This document shows positions 26,360 to 35,596 of a stretch of 64,000 bases of DNA, piece by piece. Both the position numbers and the translations under genes were made by a program. The notes under the pieces were generated by a model that was not told where the DNA came from, made no database searches, and saw only the letters and a program-made list of their open reading frames with translations. Each line of letters starts with the position of its first letter. Within the stretch, counting starts at the first letter, position 1. Location: positions 437,406-501,405 of the forward strand of contig NZ_LS999834.1 of assembly GCF_900537175.1 (NCBI RefSeq). The letters run 5' to 3'. The stretch is from Lentilitoribacter sp. Alg239-R112. GTDB taxonomy: Bacteria; Pseudomonadota; Alphaproteobacteria; Rhizobiales; Rhizobiaceae.

Positions 26360-26442
26360 GAGATTGTCCCTTATATTACTCATTACTCAAAAGAGGGACA
26401 TACCGGATTTGATACCGGTGAAAGTTGGAATGGCATCATGCC
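26360..26442 (-). promoter_or_regulatory. Structured 5' leader of the first flagellin gene
   Basis: Minus strand, 5' to 3': GGCATGATGCC (26432-26442), ACCGG/CCGGT hairpin (26415-26419 with 26402-26406), GTCCCT (26394-26399) and Shine-Dalgarno AGGGAC (26366-26371). Here GTCCCT and AGGGAC pair perfectly over 6 bp, leaving a 22-nt loop. The remaining upstream stretch to 26658 holds no gene and I see no clear promoter in it. Confidence 0.7.
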
Positions 26443-26658
26443 GCTTGATCAATTTACAGTCGTTGAGATCAAGCCCGACTTGCACGATCAAAATGACTCG
26501 ATTCATTTACAGAACTGCTAATTACATTGGTTAAGAAAATCTAAATTGGCAGAAGTGTGATTCTAAGTTAACAAGATGACTCCAACCGTAACGGATCCGA
26601 ATCTTCTCGTTATTTTTCCGAATGTTGTGATTTCGTAAGCGTGGTGATTCTTGCTAAT

Positions 26659-27396
26659 TTATATAAAAGAGCGCACTAAACTGCCAACCAACAGGTTCCA
26701 TCCGTCAATTAATACAAAGAACAATATCTTAAACGGAAGGGAAATTGCTGTTGGTGGGAGCATCATCATACCCATAGCCATCGTGATTGTTGCAACGACA
26801 AGATCGATCACCAGAAATGGTAATACAACAAGAAAACCAATTTCAAAACCACGCCTGATCTCAGATATCATAAATGCTGGCACAAGAACACGCATGTCAA
26901 TTTTCTCGTCAGTCTCTGTTTGTTGACCTTGTTCAATTGCCAGATCGACAAATAGTGCGATATCTTTTGGCCGGGTATTTGCGAGCATAAAGTCCCGAAA
27001 CGGCTCAGCAATCCGCTTGATAGCTTCTTCCTCATCGATCTGATCTTCAAGCAATGGGCTAACACCCGTCTCCCACGCTTTATCAAAAGTTGGCGCCATC
27101 ACATAAAATGTCATGAACAGTGCCAAGGAGACCAAAATCATATTGGCTGGAGCCGATTGTAGACCGATACCCGTGCGCAATATAGAAAATGCGATTATGA
27201 ATCTGGGGAAGCTTGTCACCATGACCAAAATGCCAGGCGCAAGGGATAATACCGTGAGCAGGCCAAACGTTCGAACAATCCAGCTCGCAACTGATCCTGT
27301 TAATGGCGTCTGAAAAAGTCCGCCGTCCGCTGTCTGAGCCAAAGCTGCTGTTGTGAAAACCATCATGGTCACAGCAACCCATAAAAATCGAATCAT
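26659..27396 (-). CDS. fliP: Flagellar export gate protein FliP
   Basis: 245 residues with a cleavable signal (MIRFLWVAVTMMVFTTAALAQ). Then come VLSLAPGILVMVTSFPRFIIAFSILRTGIGLQSAPANMILVSLALFMTFYVMAPTFD and VLVPAFMISEIRRGFEIGFLVVLPFLVIDLVVATITMAMGMMMLPPTAISLPFKILFFVLIDGWNLLVGSLV, both diagnostic for FliP. It is the last gene of the flgB operon and overlaps fliL by 4 nt. No fliO gene is present in the window. Confidence 0.95.
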   Translation of the reverse strand: MIRFLWVAVTMMVFTTAALAQTADGGLFQTPLTGSVASWIVRTFGLLTVLSLAPGILVMVTSFPRFIIAFSILRTGIGLQSAPANMILVSLALFMTFYVMAPTFDKAWETGVSPLLEDQIDEEEAIKRIAEPFRDFMLANTRPKDIALFVDLAIEQGQQTETDEKIDMRVLVPAFMISEIRRGFEIGFLVVLPFLVIDLVVATITMAMGMMMLPPTAISLPFKILFFVLIDGWNLLVGSLVRSFI

Positions 27397-27923
27397 TCGA
27401 TCACAAATGTCCTCACCAAAATATTTTCGACATTTCCTCTAGATCTTAAGACAGCACGCTCACGTAAATCTTCTCTGATATACCTAAATCCACGTGCACC
27501 CTGGATCTGTTGTAAAGAAAGTGTTCGCAAGTAACCTAGCATATCTTGATGAATGAGTTCGACCATTTCGATGTCCGGTTCACCTTTAACCACAAGAGAT
27601 ACCTCCAATCGCACCCAACTGTCCGATGGAAATGCCAGATTTGTGGTAATTGGTTGCAACCGAATGAGATTTGGACCTTCCTCGCCGGCGATTGGAATCT
27701 CTTCTTCCTCACCGCCTTGGTTTTTCTCAATATTATCTATGGCTGTAGCAGCAGCTTGCATTTCTAAAGATTGCGGCGCCAATAACCCACCCACGAACCA
27801 ACCACCACCAGCGGCAATAACAGAAGCGATTAACACACCAACAATCGTAACGATGAGCGTCGACTTCTTACCATCGCCTTTACCGCTCTCCTCACCTTCA
27901 TCTGGATCTATTAATTCTTCCAT
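27393..27923 (-). CDS. fliL: Flagellar basal body-associated protein FliL
   Basis: 176 residues: an acidic N-terminus, one membrane helix (LIVTIVGVLIASVIAAGGGWFVGGLL), then the periplasmic FliL domain (LIRLQPITTNLAFPSDSWVRLEVSLVVKG ... LRTLSLQQIQGARGFRYIREDLRERAVLRSRGNVENILVRTFVIE). FliL rings surround the stator and tune torque. It lies between flgH and fliP. Confidence 0.92.
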   Translation of the reverse strand: MEELIDPDEGEESGKGDGKKSTLIVTIVGVLIASVIAAGGGWFVGGLLAPQSLEMQAAATAIDNIEKNQGGEEEEIPIAGEEGPNLIRLQPITTNLAFPSDSWVRLEVSLVVKGEPDIEMVELIHQDMLGYLRTLSLQQIQGARGFRYIREDLRERAVLRSRGNVENILVRTFVIE

Positions 27924-27935
27924 GAGGCTCTCGTT

Positions 27936-28649
27936 CTAAAATGGTGTTGTTACGTCAACAATTTGCTGACCAATTGGCGGTTGCTGCACTTCGGTGAGTC
28001 GACCACGTCCGCCATATGAAATTCTAGCCTCAGCAATCTTCTCATAAACAATCGTATTATCAGGTGCGATATCTTTCTGTCTTACAATGCCGGCAACATT
28101 TAGTATTCGAAGTTCAAAATTAACTCTAACTTCTTGCGACCCGCTGATAATGAGATTCCCGTTCTCCATAATACCGGTGACCACCGCAGCAACGCTAAAG
28201 TTCAACCTTTCTGAACGCTTTGTAGAACCATCGCCTGTTGTTTTCGCATTAGTTCCATAACTTAAATCCGAAGGACCTCCGGTGATTGAACCAAATGGTG
28301 TCTTAACGGAGCCAGCTGCATTGACACCACTTGAATTTTTCCGTGATCTCTCAGACTCATTGCTAAAAGACGCTTTATCGTTAATTGAAATATTAACCGT
28401 CAGAATATCGCCAACGGAAACAGCGCGCGTATCTTGAAATAAGGTACTCTTACTATCGCTCCACAAAGAAAATTTGTTGACGCGTTTCACTGGTTGTTTT
28501 GGATAATTCAGTACCTGAGATGTATCGCTATATTTCATACCTGCCCCCACAGGGGACAGCTCCGGAGCTTTACCCAATTCGCGATATTTCTGTGCGCCGC
28601 AGCCGCTCAGAAGGATTGCAAGTAAAGTTAAACCGAGAGCACTTCTCAT
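27936..28649 (-). CDS. flgH: Flagellar L-ring lipoprotein FlgH
   Basis: 237 residues with a lipoprotein signal (ALGLTLLAILLSGCGAQ; acylated Cys at about residue 17). The middle has VGDILTVNISINDKASFSNESERSRKNSS, and the C-terminal part has VVTGIMENGNLIISGSQEVRVNFELRILNVAGIVRQKDIAPDNTI, all typical for the outer-membrane L-ring. It overlaps motE by 4 nt. Confidence 0.94.
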   Translation of the reverse strand: MRSALGLTLLAILLSGCGAQKYRELGKAPELSPVGAGMKYSDTSQVLNYPKQPVKRVNKFSLWSDSKSTLFQDTRAVSVGDILTVNISINDKASFSNESERSRKNSSGVNAAGSVKTPFGSITGGPSDLSYGTNAKTTGDGSTKRSERLNFSVAAVVTGIMENGNLIISGSQEVRVNFELRILNVAGIVRQKDIAPDNTIVYEKIAEARISYGGRGRLTEVQQPPIGQQIVDVTTPF

Positions 28650-29194
28650 GATTGCGTCTCATTATTATTCTGATCAACCGTACTTGCAATAATTGTAGCA
28701 AGTGTAGCCGCAACTTCCGCATCCATCTCATTGAATATCTGGCTCGATAGTCTAGGGCTTAGTTTCATAATGAGCGCAGCTGCAATGTTCTGATCAATGA
28801 TCTCCAATTGTTTGGCGGCGGCATCTGGTTTCATTTTTTTAAAAATTTCGACTAAACCAGCTTCAGCCTTTTCCAGAAAGTCATTACGCTTTTTAAGCCA
28901 TTGCTTATAGTCATCTCGTTGCACCTTAAGTGCGTCTATACGCTTATCGACCTGAGTTTGTAATTTGTGCAATTCTTCGCGTTGCAGAAGATAGCGCTTA
29001 TCTTTCGCAGCATCAGCGATATTATCACAAAATTTCCGAATATCTTCATTGATGTTAATGTTATCATTACCGTCAATTTGAACAGATTGTGCCTGCGTCC
29101 CATTAATTTGGCTCAAGTTCGCAACGACCAATGCCAAGGCAATAGACTTGGGCGAGATCACATGTTTTAGCATATCCACTTTAAATCTCTTCAT
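28646..29194 (-). CDS. motE: Periplasmic motility protein MotE (MotC chaperone)
   Basis: 182 residues. An N-terminal signal sequence is followed by a coiled coil (RYLLQREELHKLQTQVDKRIDALKVQRDDYKQWLKKRNDFLEKAEAGLVEIFKKMKPDAAAKQLEIIDQNIAAALIMKLSPRLSSQIFNEMDAEVAATLATII). The last 60 residues are the MgtE-N-like helical motif of the MotE family. In S. meliloti MotE is a periplasmic chaperone for MotC, and its gene likewise lies between flgI and flgH. A start at codon 8 (MLKHVIS) would also leave a good signal peptide. Confidence 0.85.
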   Translation of the reverse strand: MKRFKVDMLKHVISPKSIALALVVANLSQINGTQAQSVQIDGNDNININEDIRKFCDNIADAAKDKRYLLQREELHKLQTQVDKRIDALKVQRDDYKQWLKKRNDFLEKAEAGLVEIFKKMKPDAAAKQLEIIDQNIAAALIMKLSPRLSSQIFNEMDAEVAATLATIIASTVDQNNNETQS

Positions 29195-30309
29195 TATTGC
29201 AACACCAATTCTGCTTGCAGAGCGCCCGCTGATTTCATTCCCTGAAGAATGGCAATAATACCATCCGGTTTAACGCCAATCGTATTTAGTCCGGCAACCA
29301 ATGTTCGCAGGTCTGGTCCGTCTAAAATGGCTACCTGACCGCCATCCACCCCCGCGGTGATGTCAGACAGCGGTTCGACCGCGGTTACACCGTCAGAAAA
29401 TGGAAGAGGTTGCACAACGGTCGGTGTTTCTGTTACCTGCACCGTTAACGTTCCGTGGCTAACTGCAACACGTGATATCTTCACATTATGGCCAATCACG
29501 ATCGTCCCTGTACGCTCATTAACAACGACTTTTGCCGGTGAGTCTGTTGAGACAATTAATCCCTCAAGCTCTGACATCAATCGTGCTAAGTCTTGGTTAG
29601 GAAGTTTTGTCACATGAATAGAACTCGAATCCCGCGCCGTTGCAATTCCTTGGCCGTATCGATTAAGAGCATACTTATTAATGGTATCGGCAATGCCGAC
29701 CGCGGTTGAAAAGTCAGGATTTCTGAGCTGAAAAACCAGTTCATTCGTTGACTTGAATTTTGCAGGAATTTCCCGTTCGATAATTGCACCACCCGGTAAG
29801 CGACCCGTTGTTGTCACTCCTGATTGAAGCGTAGCCGCGTCAGCCTCGGCAGTAATTCCAGACACAATAACTGAACCTTGTGCCACCGCATAAATTTCAC
29901 CATCAGCACCTGCAAGTGATGTCATCACCAAAGTACCACCACGCAAAGAAGACGCGTCGCCGAGTGAAGAAACGGTAACGTCAATTCTGGAGCCTAAGCT
30001 GGCAAACGGCGGGAGGGTAGCGGTTACAAGCACTGCAGCAATGTTTTGAGATCGCGTTTGTCCACCTTCTGTCGCAATTCCTAAATTTTGCAACATAGCC
30101 CGCAATGATTGCTCCGTGAAAGGAGAATTACGCAGGCTATCTCCGGTTCCCTGTAAACCAACAATGAGACCATAACCAAGTAGCTGATTATCTCGTGCAG
30201 ATTGAAGCGAGGCGATATCCTTTAGGCGAACATTGGCACCCGCAAATGTCGATTGCATTGTAAATAGAGATAGGACCAAACATGTAAACAGGCGAAACAA
30301 AAACATCAT
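29194..30309 (-). CDS. flgI: Flagellar P-ring protein FlgI
   Basis: 371 residues with a signal peptide (FLFRLFTCLVLSLFTMQSTFAG). It then has ANVRLKDIASLQSARDNQLLGYGLIVGLQGTGDSLRNSPFTEQSLRAMLQNLGI and GVKPDGIIAILQGMKSAGALQAELVLQ at the end, the standard FlgI termini. It forms the periplasmic ring around the rod. The stop overlaps the motE start by 1 nt and the start overlaps flgA by 4 nt. Confidence 0.96.
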   Translation of the reverse strand: MMFLFRLFTCLVLSLFTMQSTFAGANVRLKDIASLQSARDNQLLGYGLIVGLQGTGDSLRNSPFTEQSLRAMLQNLGIATEGGQTRSQNIAAVLVTATLPPFASLGSRIDVTVSSLGDASSLRGGTLVMTSLAGADGEIYAVAQGSVIVSGITAEADAATLQSGVTTTGRLPGGAIIEREIPAKFKSTNELVFQLRNPDFSTAVGIADTINKYALNRYGQGIATARDSSSIHVTKLPNQDLARLMSELEGLIVSTDSPAKVVVNERTGTIVIGHNVKISRVAVSHGTLTVQVTETPTVVQPLPFSDGVTAVEPLSDITAGVDGGQVAILDGPDLRTLVAGLNTIGVKPDGIIAILQGMKSAGALQAELVLQ

Positions 30310-30785
30310 TTTGGCATCGCCCTCAATGTACCATTCTGCATGATAATGCCAGAAATAATAATGCCTGAATCTAAATTCCGCGCTTTAATTACCTCGCCCA
30401 AACCACCATTCTGTAATGCAATACCCTGAGCGGATATAACCATCTTGTTGTTCGAAAATACAAGCGCAACTTTTTTACCACGCTCGATAAGATAGGCCTC
30501 TCGCAGTGCACTTACCGGAATTATTCGCCCGGGAAGAAGTGTCTTTTTCGTTACAAACCCGTCAACTTCGGATATAATTTTTGCATAACCAGGCCGAAGA
30601 TTTGGATTAATAACATTGACTTCGCGAACCATTGCACGCGAGATTTTCTGACCTGGATATATGATAGATTCTGGAACAACAGCTGTTTGCTGAGCATAAA
30701 CGGATGTGACAAGAACAAAGAAGCTTGCTGCAGTTAAACACCATTTTAAAAAATCATTTCTTATAGCTCTAAAGTCAAACATCAT
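30306..30785 (-). CDS. flgA: P-ring assembly chaperone FlgA (short form)
   Basis: 159 residues with a signal peptide (CLTAASFFVLVTSVYAQQ). The SAF-like domain (ISRAMVREVNVINPNLRPGYAKIISEVDGFVTKKTLLPGRIIPVSALREAYLIERGKKVALVFSNNKMVISAQGIALQNGGLGEVIKARNLDSGIIISG) is the part of FlgA that assists FlgI. The N-terminal domain of enterobacterial FlgA is lacking, as in other rhizobia. Confidence 0.92.
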   Translation of the reverse strand: MMFDFRAIRNDFLKWCLTAASFFVLVTSVYAQQTAVVPESIIYPGQKISRAMVREVNVINPNLRPGYAKIISEVDGFVTKKTLLPGRIIPVSALREAYLIERGKKVALVFSNNKMVISAQGIALQNGGLGEVIKARNLDSGIIISGIIMQNGTLRAMPK

Positions 30786-30804
30786 GTTTGCCTCCTTTCA
30801 GAAA

Positions 30805-31593
30805 TTACCTAAGTGATTGTGTTACCGTGCTTGCCATCTCGTCTGCTGCTTTAATAACCTTAGAATTCATTTCATATGCCCGTTGCGCTGAAATCAGATC
30901 TGTAATCTCTTTCACTGGATCAACATTTGAGGTTTCTAAATAGCCTTGTTGGATATGGGCAAAGCCTTCATCGCCCGGTGTTCCCAATATGGGGTTACCC
31001 GAAGCTGCGGTCTGACGAAAAAGGTTCTCACCCAACGGTTCGAGGCCTGCTTCGTTGGTAAAGTTTGCAAGCGTTAACTGTCCGACCTCAGTCAATTCAA
31101 CATTGGTTCCCTCGCGAGCAAAAACTTGCCCTGAACGCGAAATGATAACTTCGCTGGTATTATCAGGAAATGTAATGCCACCCTCGATCTCATATCCGTC
31201 TATGTTAACAAGAACCCCTTCTTCATTTGTGTTAAATGTACCGGCACGAGAGTATAAAGTTTCTCCGGACGGTGTTTCAATTTGAAACATGCCCCGTCCG
31301 ATAAGCGCAAGATCGAATTTATTTGATGTTGCAGCTAAACTACCTTGAATGTGAAGATTTCTAACGGCGGCCAACTGCACACCCAACCCTACATGAGCCC
31401 CCTCTGGAACAATTGCCTGATTACCTGAATTTGGCACACCTTGTTTTCGTTCAACCTGATAAAGAAGGTCACTAAACTCAGCCCGAGATCTCTTAAAACC
31501 CGTCGTATTGATATTGGCGATGTTATTCGCAATAACCTCAAGGTTTATCTGCTGTGCATTCATACCCGTTGCAGCGATAGAAAGAGCCTTCAT
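30805..31593 (-). CDS. flgG: Distal rod protein FlgG
   Basis: 262 residues, the standard length. N-terminus [46 protein letters not shown] and C-terminus [46 protein letters not shown] are diagnostic. It forms the outer part of the rod. It lies 9 nt after fliE. Confidence 0.96.
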   Translation of the reverse strand: MKALSIAATGMNAQQINLEVIANNIANINTTGFKRSRAEFSDLLYQVERKQGVPNSGNQAIVPEGAHVGLGVQLAAVRNLHIQGSLAATSNKFDLALIGRGMFQIETPSGETLYSRAGTFNTNEEGVLVNIDGYEIEGGITFPDNTSEVIISRSGQVFAREGTNVELTEVGQLTLANFTNEAGLEPLGENLFRQTAASGNPILGTPGDEGFAHIQQGYLETSNVDPVKEITDLISAQRAYEMNSKVIKAADEMASTVTQSLR

Positions 31594-31602
31594 TACAATA
31601 TC

Positions 31603-31944
31603 CTATATTTGCATTCTCGACACATCGAGATATGCGGTTACTATTTTATCTCTAATCGCGATCGCCGTTTGCAACGACCTTTCTGCCGTCATTAGAGCAT
31701 CTACAACTTCACGTGTTCCAGCTTCACCGGTAACTGCGTCCAACGAAATTTTTTCAGCTTGCTTAATATTGCCAACTGTATTTGTCGCTAAACTTGTCAT
31801 CATTTCACCAAAACCGGGGCCCGTTGGCCCTGCAACTGAACTGGCATTTGCGGCAGAGGCAATTGACGACAGAGATGCCGTCTTAACCGGATCAATATTT
31901 TTTCCTGCACTAATTGCTGACATTTGTTGGATGGTTAAATTCAT
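31603..31944 (-). CDS. fliE: Basal body adaptor FliE
   Basis: 113 residues with the conserved FGEMMTSLATNTVGNIKQAEKISLDAVTGEAGTREVVDALMTAERSLQTAIAIRDKIVTAYLDVSRMQI. FliE links the MS ring/export gate to the rod. It overlaps flgC by 1 nt. Confidence 0.94.
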   Translation of the reverse strand: MNLTIQQMSAISAGKNIDPVKTASLSSIASAANASSVAGPTGPGFGEMMTSLATNTVGNIKQAEKISLDAVTGEAGTREVVDALMTAERSLQTAIAIRDKIVTAYLDVSRMQI

Positions 31945-32363
31945 CAGTTTGCTCGCAACAATTCGAGTGTCATGGAAACCAATTCACGTGTTTGCTGGAT
32001 AGTTTGCAAATTCGCTTCATATGATCTGTTTGTTTCGCGCATATCAGCCAGCTCAATCAGTGGATTAATGTTTGGCATTTTCACCATACCCTCAGCATCA
32101 GCTGCCGGGTGGCTTGGATCGAAAGACCTGATAAAGCTAGAATTGTCCGTACCCAGCCGACTAATTTGTACCTTTGAAGAACCTGTCACGTTGTCTAGTA
32201 CAGACATAAAGGAAACTGTTTTTCGGCGAAACGGATCTGCACCAGGTGTATCACCAGTTGATTGTGCGTTTGCAATATTCTCGGAAATAATGCGCAATCG
32301 GGTCTCTTGAGCAGCAAGGCCACTCGATGCAATTTTTGAAGATAAAGAGAGAGGGTCAACCAT
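31944..32363 (-). CDS. flgC: Proximal rod protein FlgC
   Basis: 139 residues. [45 protein letters not shown] and [34 protein letters not shown] match FlgC. It is a rod component, second gene of the flgB operon. Confidence 0.95.
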   Translation of the reverse strand: MVDPLSLSSKIASSGLAAQETRLRIISENIANAQSTGDTPGADPFRRKTVSFMSVLDNVTGSSKVQISRLGTDNSSFIRSFDPSHPAADAEGMVKMPNINPLIELADMRETNRSYEANLQTIQQTRELVSMTLELLRAN

Positions 32364-32365
32364 GA

Positions 32366-32743
32366 TTATTTCCTCACCGCAGCAAGCATCATATTATTCA
32401 TTTTCTTGACAATGCCAGCATTGATTTCATATTGCCGTTTGATCTCGCTACCCTTAGATAATTCATTGGGAAGGCTTACGGTATTGCCTGACGGATGCAC
32501 ACTTATGCCGTTAATCTCAGTACTTTGGGTCGACCCGCGCACATTAGCTTCGTTGATATGACCGGGGTGCGTTGCCGCCATTTTACTGCCGGCAGATTCC
32601 AACACTGCGTTAAAAGGTGCTACATCTTTAGCGACATAACCTGACGTATTAGCGTTAGCTATGTTGCCAGCTACGACGGTATGTCGAACCGATAACCACT
32701 GGGCTTGCTCAGAAGCCAGTTTAAAAAGCTGAATTGGTTGCAT
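32366..32743 (-). CDS. flgB: Proximal rod protein FlgB
   Basis: 125 residues. It starts [44 protein letters not shown], the FlgB form of the rod motif, and ends [18 protein letters not shown]. It is the first gene of a ten-gene operon ending with fliP and has the shared promoter element just upstream. Confidence 0.95.
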   Translation of the reverse strand: MQPIQLFKLASEQAQWLSVRHTVVAGNIANANTSGYVAKDVAPFNAVLESAGSKMAATHPGHINEANVRGSTQSTEINGISVHPSGNTVSLPNELSKGSEIKRQYEINAGIVKKMNNMMLAAVRK

Positions 32744-32769
32744 AAGATCATCCTATCAATTCCGTTTAC

Positions 32770-32799
32770 AGAATATTAAAACAATCTTGCGCGGGACTG
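32770..32799 (-). promoter_or_regulatory. Flagellar promoter of the shared type, upstream of flgB
   Basis: Minus-strand 14-mer CAGTCCCGCGCAAG (32786-32799), then 10 nt, then TATTCT (32770-32775), 26 nt upstream of flgB. It has one or two mismatches to the core (CCC instead of TTC). Confidence 0.62.
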
Positions 32800-32820
32800 G
32801 TGATCTGCCCTTCGAAGCAA

Positions 32821-33435
32821 CTAGTTTTCGAAAACGCCACCATCAGATGTGATCAACGCCCAACCATTATCTCGTTCTTCTAATGCAGCAAGTTTGCTAT
32901 TGTCGGGCAAGACGGACCCAACCTGTACCATATAAATTCCAGATGAATCTTCAATAAGCGCTCGTCCATTGACAACATGCAGCAATCGATAGGTTGGCTT
33001 GGAAGGAAATGGCTGACCTTGAAGGTTGGGGCCGTTTTTATCTTCCTTTAAACTCGGCTCATCCGGAGTCTCCGGAATAGACGCAGTTGTAATATCATCT
33101 GGTGGCAATGGTACATTTTTGATACCCATATCGCGGCCAGGGATTGCTTGCGGAGAGACATTCACGGTTGCCCTACCCTGCCAGGTTCCCGGCAGAATGC
33201 GATCATCCCCATATGCCATTTCCTTGATAGAAAACTTTTCCTGATTTACAAATACATACCAAGGAAAAAATGCCGATGAAAGAGCAAGGGAAATGCCTGC
33301 TACCCCAAGCAAAAAGTCAACATTAAGACGTGCTTTCCTATTTTTCTTGTCTACTTGTTCTTCAACATCGGCAAGCAGGTCCTCTTCAAATTCATTTCCA
33401 AACTCATCTTCATAATCATCATAGAATTCAGACAT
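32821..33435 (-). CDS. Conserved flagellar-cluster protein of unknown function (one membrane segment)
   Basis: 204 residues. The first 35 residues are very acidic (EFYDDYEDEFGNEFEEDLLADVEEQ). One membrane segment follows (VDFLLGVAGISLALSSAFFPWYVFV), then a Pro-rich linker. The C-terminal domain of about 60 residues (YRLLHVVNGRALIEDSSGIYMVQVGSVLPDNSKLAALEERDNGWALITSDGGVFEN) looks like a small beta domain of the kind seen in secretion-apparatus periplasmic proteins. It overlaps fliI by 1 nt and has the same place in rhizobial fla clusters. I do not recognise a named function. Confidence 0.75.
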   Translation of the reverse strand: MSEFYDDYEDEFGNEFEEDLLADVEEQVDKKNRKARLNVDFLLGVAGISLALSSAFFPWYVFVNQEKFSIKEMAYGDDRILPGTWQGRATVNVSPQAIPGRDMGIKNVPLPPDDITTASIPETPDEPSLKEDKNGPNLQGQPFPSKPTYRLLHVVNGRALIEDSSGIYMVQVGSVLPDNSKLAALEERDNGWALITSDGGVFEN

Positions 33436-34826
33436 TATCTCATTCCTGTGCCTTGCCCGATCGCAGGGCTACCTTCGGCCGGTTCATTTGCAAAAGCCGC
33501 CGCCTTCATTGCACTGGCCAGCTCTCCGAATGCGTCCTGGCATGAGGGGTCCGATGGAGTCTGCTTCAGATTTTCATAAACAATTGGCACCTGTACGACA
33601 GCCATATCCAAATCAGGATCTGTTCCCGGTCGATAGCCGCCTATTAATCTCAAATCCTGAGTTTCTTCATATTTATGGATTAGCGCCTTGATACGATTGG
33701 CGAGAACTTCTTCATCACTACTCCAAACCTTGCGTGCCAATCTGGAAATGGAAGCCATTGGGTCAACGGGTGGATAACGTCCAGCATCCGCGAGAGAACG
33801 ATCAAGAACCAAATGACCGTCCAATATACCACGAGCGTTATCGGCGATGGGATCATTATGATTATCACCATCAATTAATATTGAAACGATTGCCGTTATG
33901 GCGCCTGCATCTTTCCCACCTGGCCCAGCCCTCTCCAGCAATTGCGGCATCGCGGTAAAAACCGATGCCGGATAACCGCGGGCTACAGGAGGCTCACCCG
34001 ATGCAACACCAATTTCTCTTAAGGCATGTGCGTACCGTGTTAAACTATCAATGATCAGGAGAACATTCTCACCTCGGTCCCGAAAATATTCAGCTGTAGC
34101 CATCGCAGTCAAAGGGGCCATTTTCCGAAGACTTGGGCTTTCATCACTTGTTGCCACAACTACAACTGACTTTGCCAGATTATCGCCCATTGTCTCTTCA
34201 ATGAACTCACGGACTTCGCGCCCGCGTTCTCCAACAAGGGCAATAACAGCGCGGTCAAAATCTGCTGTCTTGGCAAACATCGAAAGCATGGTGGATTTTC
34301 CAACACCTGATCCAGCGAAGATACCCAATCGCTGCCCCTGACAAATCGGCGTAAATATATCAACAACCTTTACCCCCGTTCGAATAGGCGTATTCACTCT
34401 ATTTCTTTGCATCGAAGGAGGTGCAGCAGACGAAAGTGGAACTTTTTCTGACCCCATCTTTAGTGGCCCCAATCCGTCGATCGGTTCTGCCAGAGAGTTA
34501 ATTGTACGTCCACACCATGCAACATCAGGCTGAATTTCAAATCCGCCTTTGCGAAAAACTTTATCGCCGATATGAGCTGGATTATCTGTTTTAAGGGGAC
34601 AAATTACTACTTCTTCCGGCCCGACATGTACGACCTCGCCTGGATAGAGTTTGCCTGAGCGCTCCAAGTCTACAAAATCTCCGAGACCTAAATCACGCGA
34701 AAGACCTGCAACTGAATAAGAACCTTGTGAAACAGCAGTAACACGCCCACCGACACGTAAGAGGTTCGAAGCGTCGAATGCGCGGAGCGCATTATCAATC
34801 TCGGGCAAAGTCGGCGTTGTGGACAT
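33435..34826 (-). CDS. fliI: Flagellar export ATPase FliI
   Basis: 463 residues. Walker A is GIFAGSGVGKSTMLSM (about residues 165-180) and Walker B is NVLLIIDSLTRYAHALRE. GEPPVARGYPASVFTAMPQLLERAG matches the ATP-synthase-like family signature. It hydrolyses ATP to help unload export substrates at the FlhA/FlhB gate. It lies in the DUF1217-flgF-fliI-orf operon. Confidence 0.96.
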   Translation of the reverse strand: MSTTPTLPEIDNALRAFDASNLLRVGGRVTAVSQGSYSVAGLSRDLGLGDFVDLERSGKLYPGEVVHVGPEEVVICPLKTDNPAHIGDKVFRKGGFEIQPDVAWCGRTINSLAEPIDGLGPLKMGSEKVPLSSAAPPSMQRNRVNTPIRTGVKVVDIFTPICQGQRLGIFAGSGVGKSTMLSMFAKTADFDRAVIALVGERGREVREFIEETMGDNLAKSVVVVATSDESPSLRKMAPLTAMATAEYFRDRGENVLLIIDSLTRYAHALREIGVASGEPPVARGYPASVFTAMPQLLERAGPGGKDAGAITAIVSILIDGDNHNDPIADNARGILDGHLVLDRSLADAGRYPPVDPMASISRLARKVWSSDEEVLANRIKALIHKYEETQDLRLIGGYRPGTDPDLDMAVVQVPIVYENLKQTPSDPSCQDAFGELASAMKAAAFANEPAEGSPAIGQGTGMR

Positions 34827-34870
34827 TACAAAAACTCAACTTCATAAGATTTGGTCTTACTCGAACTCAT

Positions 34871-35596
34871 CTAGCGACCACCGCCAAGTGTGCGGATAGC
34901 CTCTTTAAATGTCTTGTCGGTATCCCGCATCATTGAAGTACTATTTTCAAAAGCCCGTGTAACCTGAATCAGCTCGCTAATCTCAGACAGCGGATTAACA
35001 TTGGATTTCTCAATATATCCTTGATGAACCCCAACATCCGTCTGATCCACAACGGGTTCAGGAACATTTTTTGAAAGAACGCCAAGTTCAGCAACACGCT
35101 GATACCCGGCTGACAGGTCAACGGTAAACAATCCAATATTCGCCACGGTTTGCCCGTTTTGTGAAAGTGCACCATTTTGAGTTGCGGTTGGCTCACCTGC
35201 CTGACTATCAAGCTGAATAGGTGCGCCGCCAGCATCCAGAACGGGAAATCCATTAACTGTGGTTAATTCTCCCTCTGTTGTCATAGTAAAACGCCCATCG
35301 CGCGTTAACATCGGACCTGCTGGTCCTTCGACCATGAACCACGCATCACCTTTTACCGCAAAATCAAAGGCATTCCCTGTAGATTGCAGACCACCGCTTT
35401 CTGTAGAGAGGAAATCATTCCCCTGACTTACAAAAGATGTTTTTACTTTCCCTACGCCGTCTAGAACTTCGCTAAATTTGATCTCAGTTGCACGAAATCC
35501 AGTTGTATTCGCATTGGCTATATTGCCTGAAATTGTTGTTAAACGTCGCTCAAGTGCAATTTGCGAAGATAGCGAGACATATAGAGCACTTTGCAT
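34871..35596 (-). CDS. flgF: Proximal rod protein FlgF
   Basis: 241 residues. [45 protein letters not shown] at the N-terminus and GYIEKSNVNPLSEISELIQVTRAFENSTSMMRDTDKTFKEAIRTLGG at the C-terminus place it in the rod family. The position next to fliI and its difference from FlgG (30805-31593) identify FlgF. It overlaps the DUF1217 gene by 1 nt. Confidence 0.93.
   Translation of the reverse strand: MQSALYVSLSSQIALERRLTTISGNIANANTTGFRATEIKFSEVLDGVGKVKTSFVSQGNDFLSTESGGLQSTGNAFDFAVKGDAWFMVEGPAGPMLTRDGRFTMTTEGELTTVNGFPVLDAGGAPIQLDSQAGEPTATQNGALSQNGQTVANIGLFTVDLSAGYQRVAELGVLSKNVPEPVVDQTDVGVHQGYIEKSNVNPLSEISELIQVTRAFENSTSMMRDTDKTFKEAIRTLGGGR

Noticed and set aside
26479..26490. A flagellar promoter element upstream of the first flagellin
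   Set aside because: An 8-of-10 match without a -10 box at 10 nt; the flagellin promoters remain unidentified.
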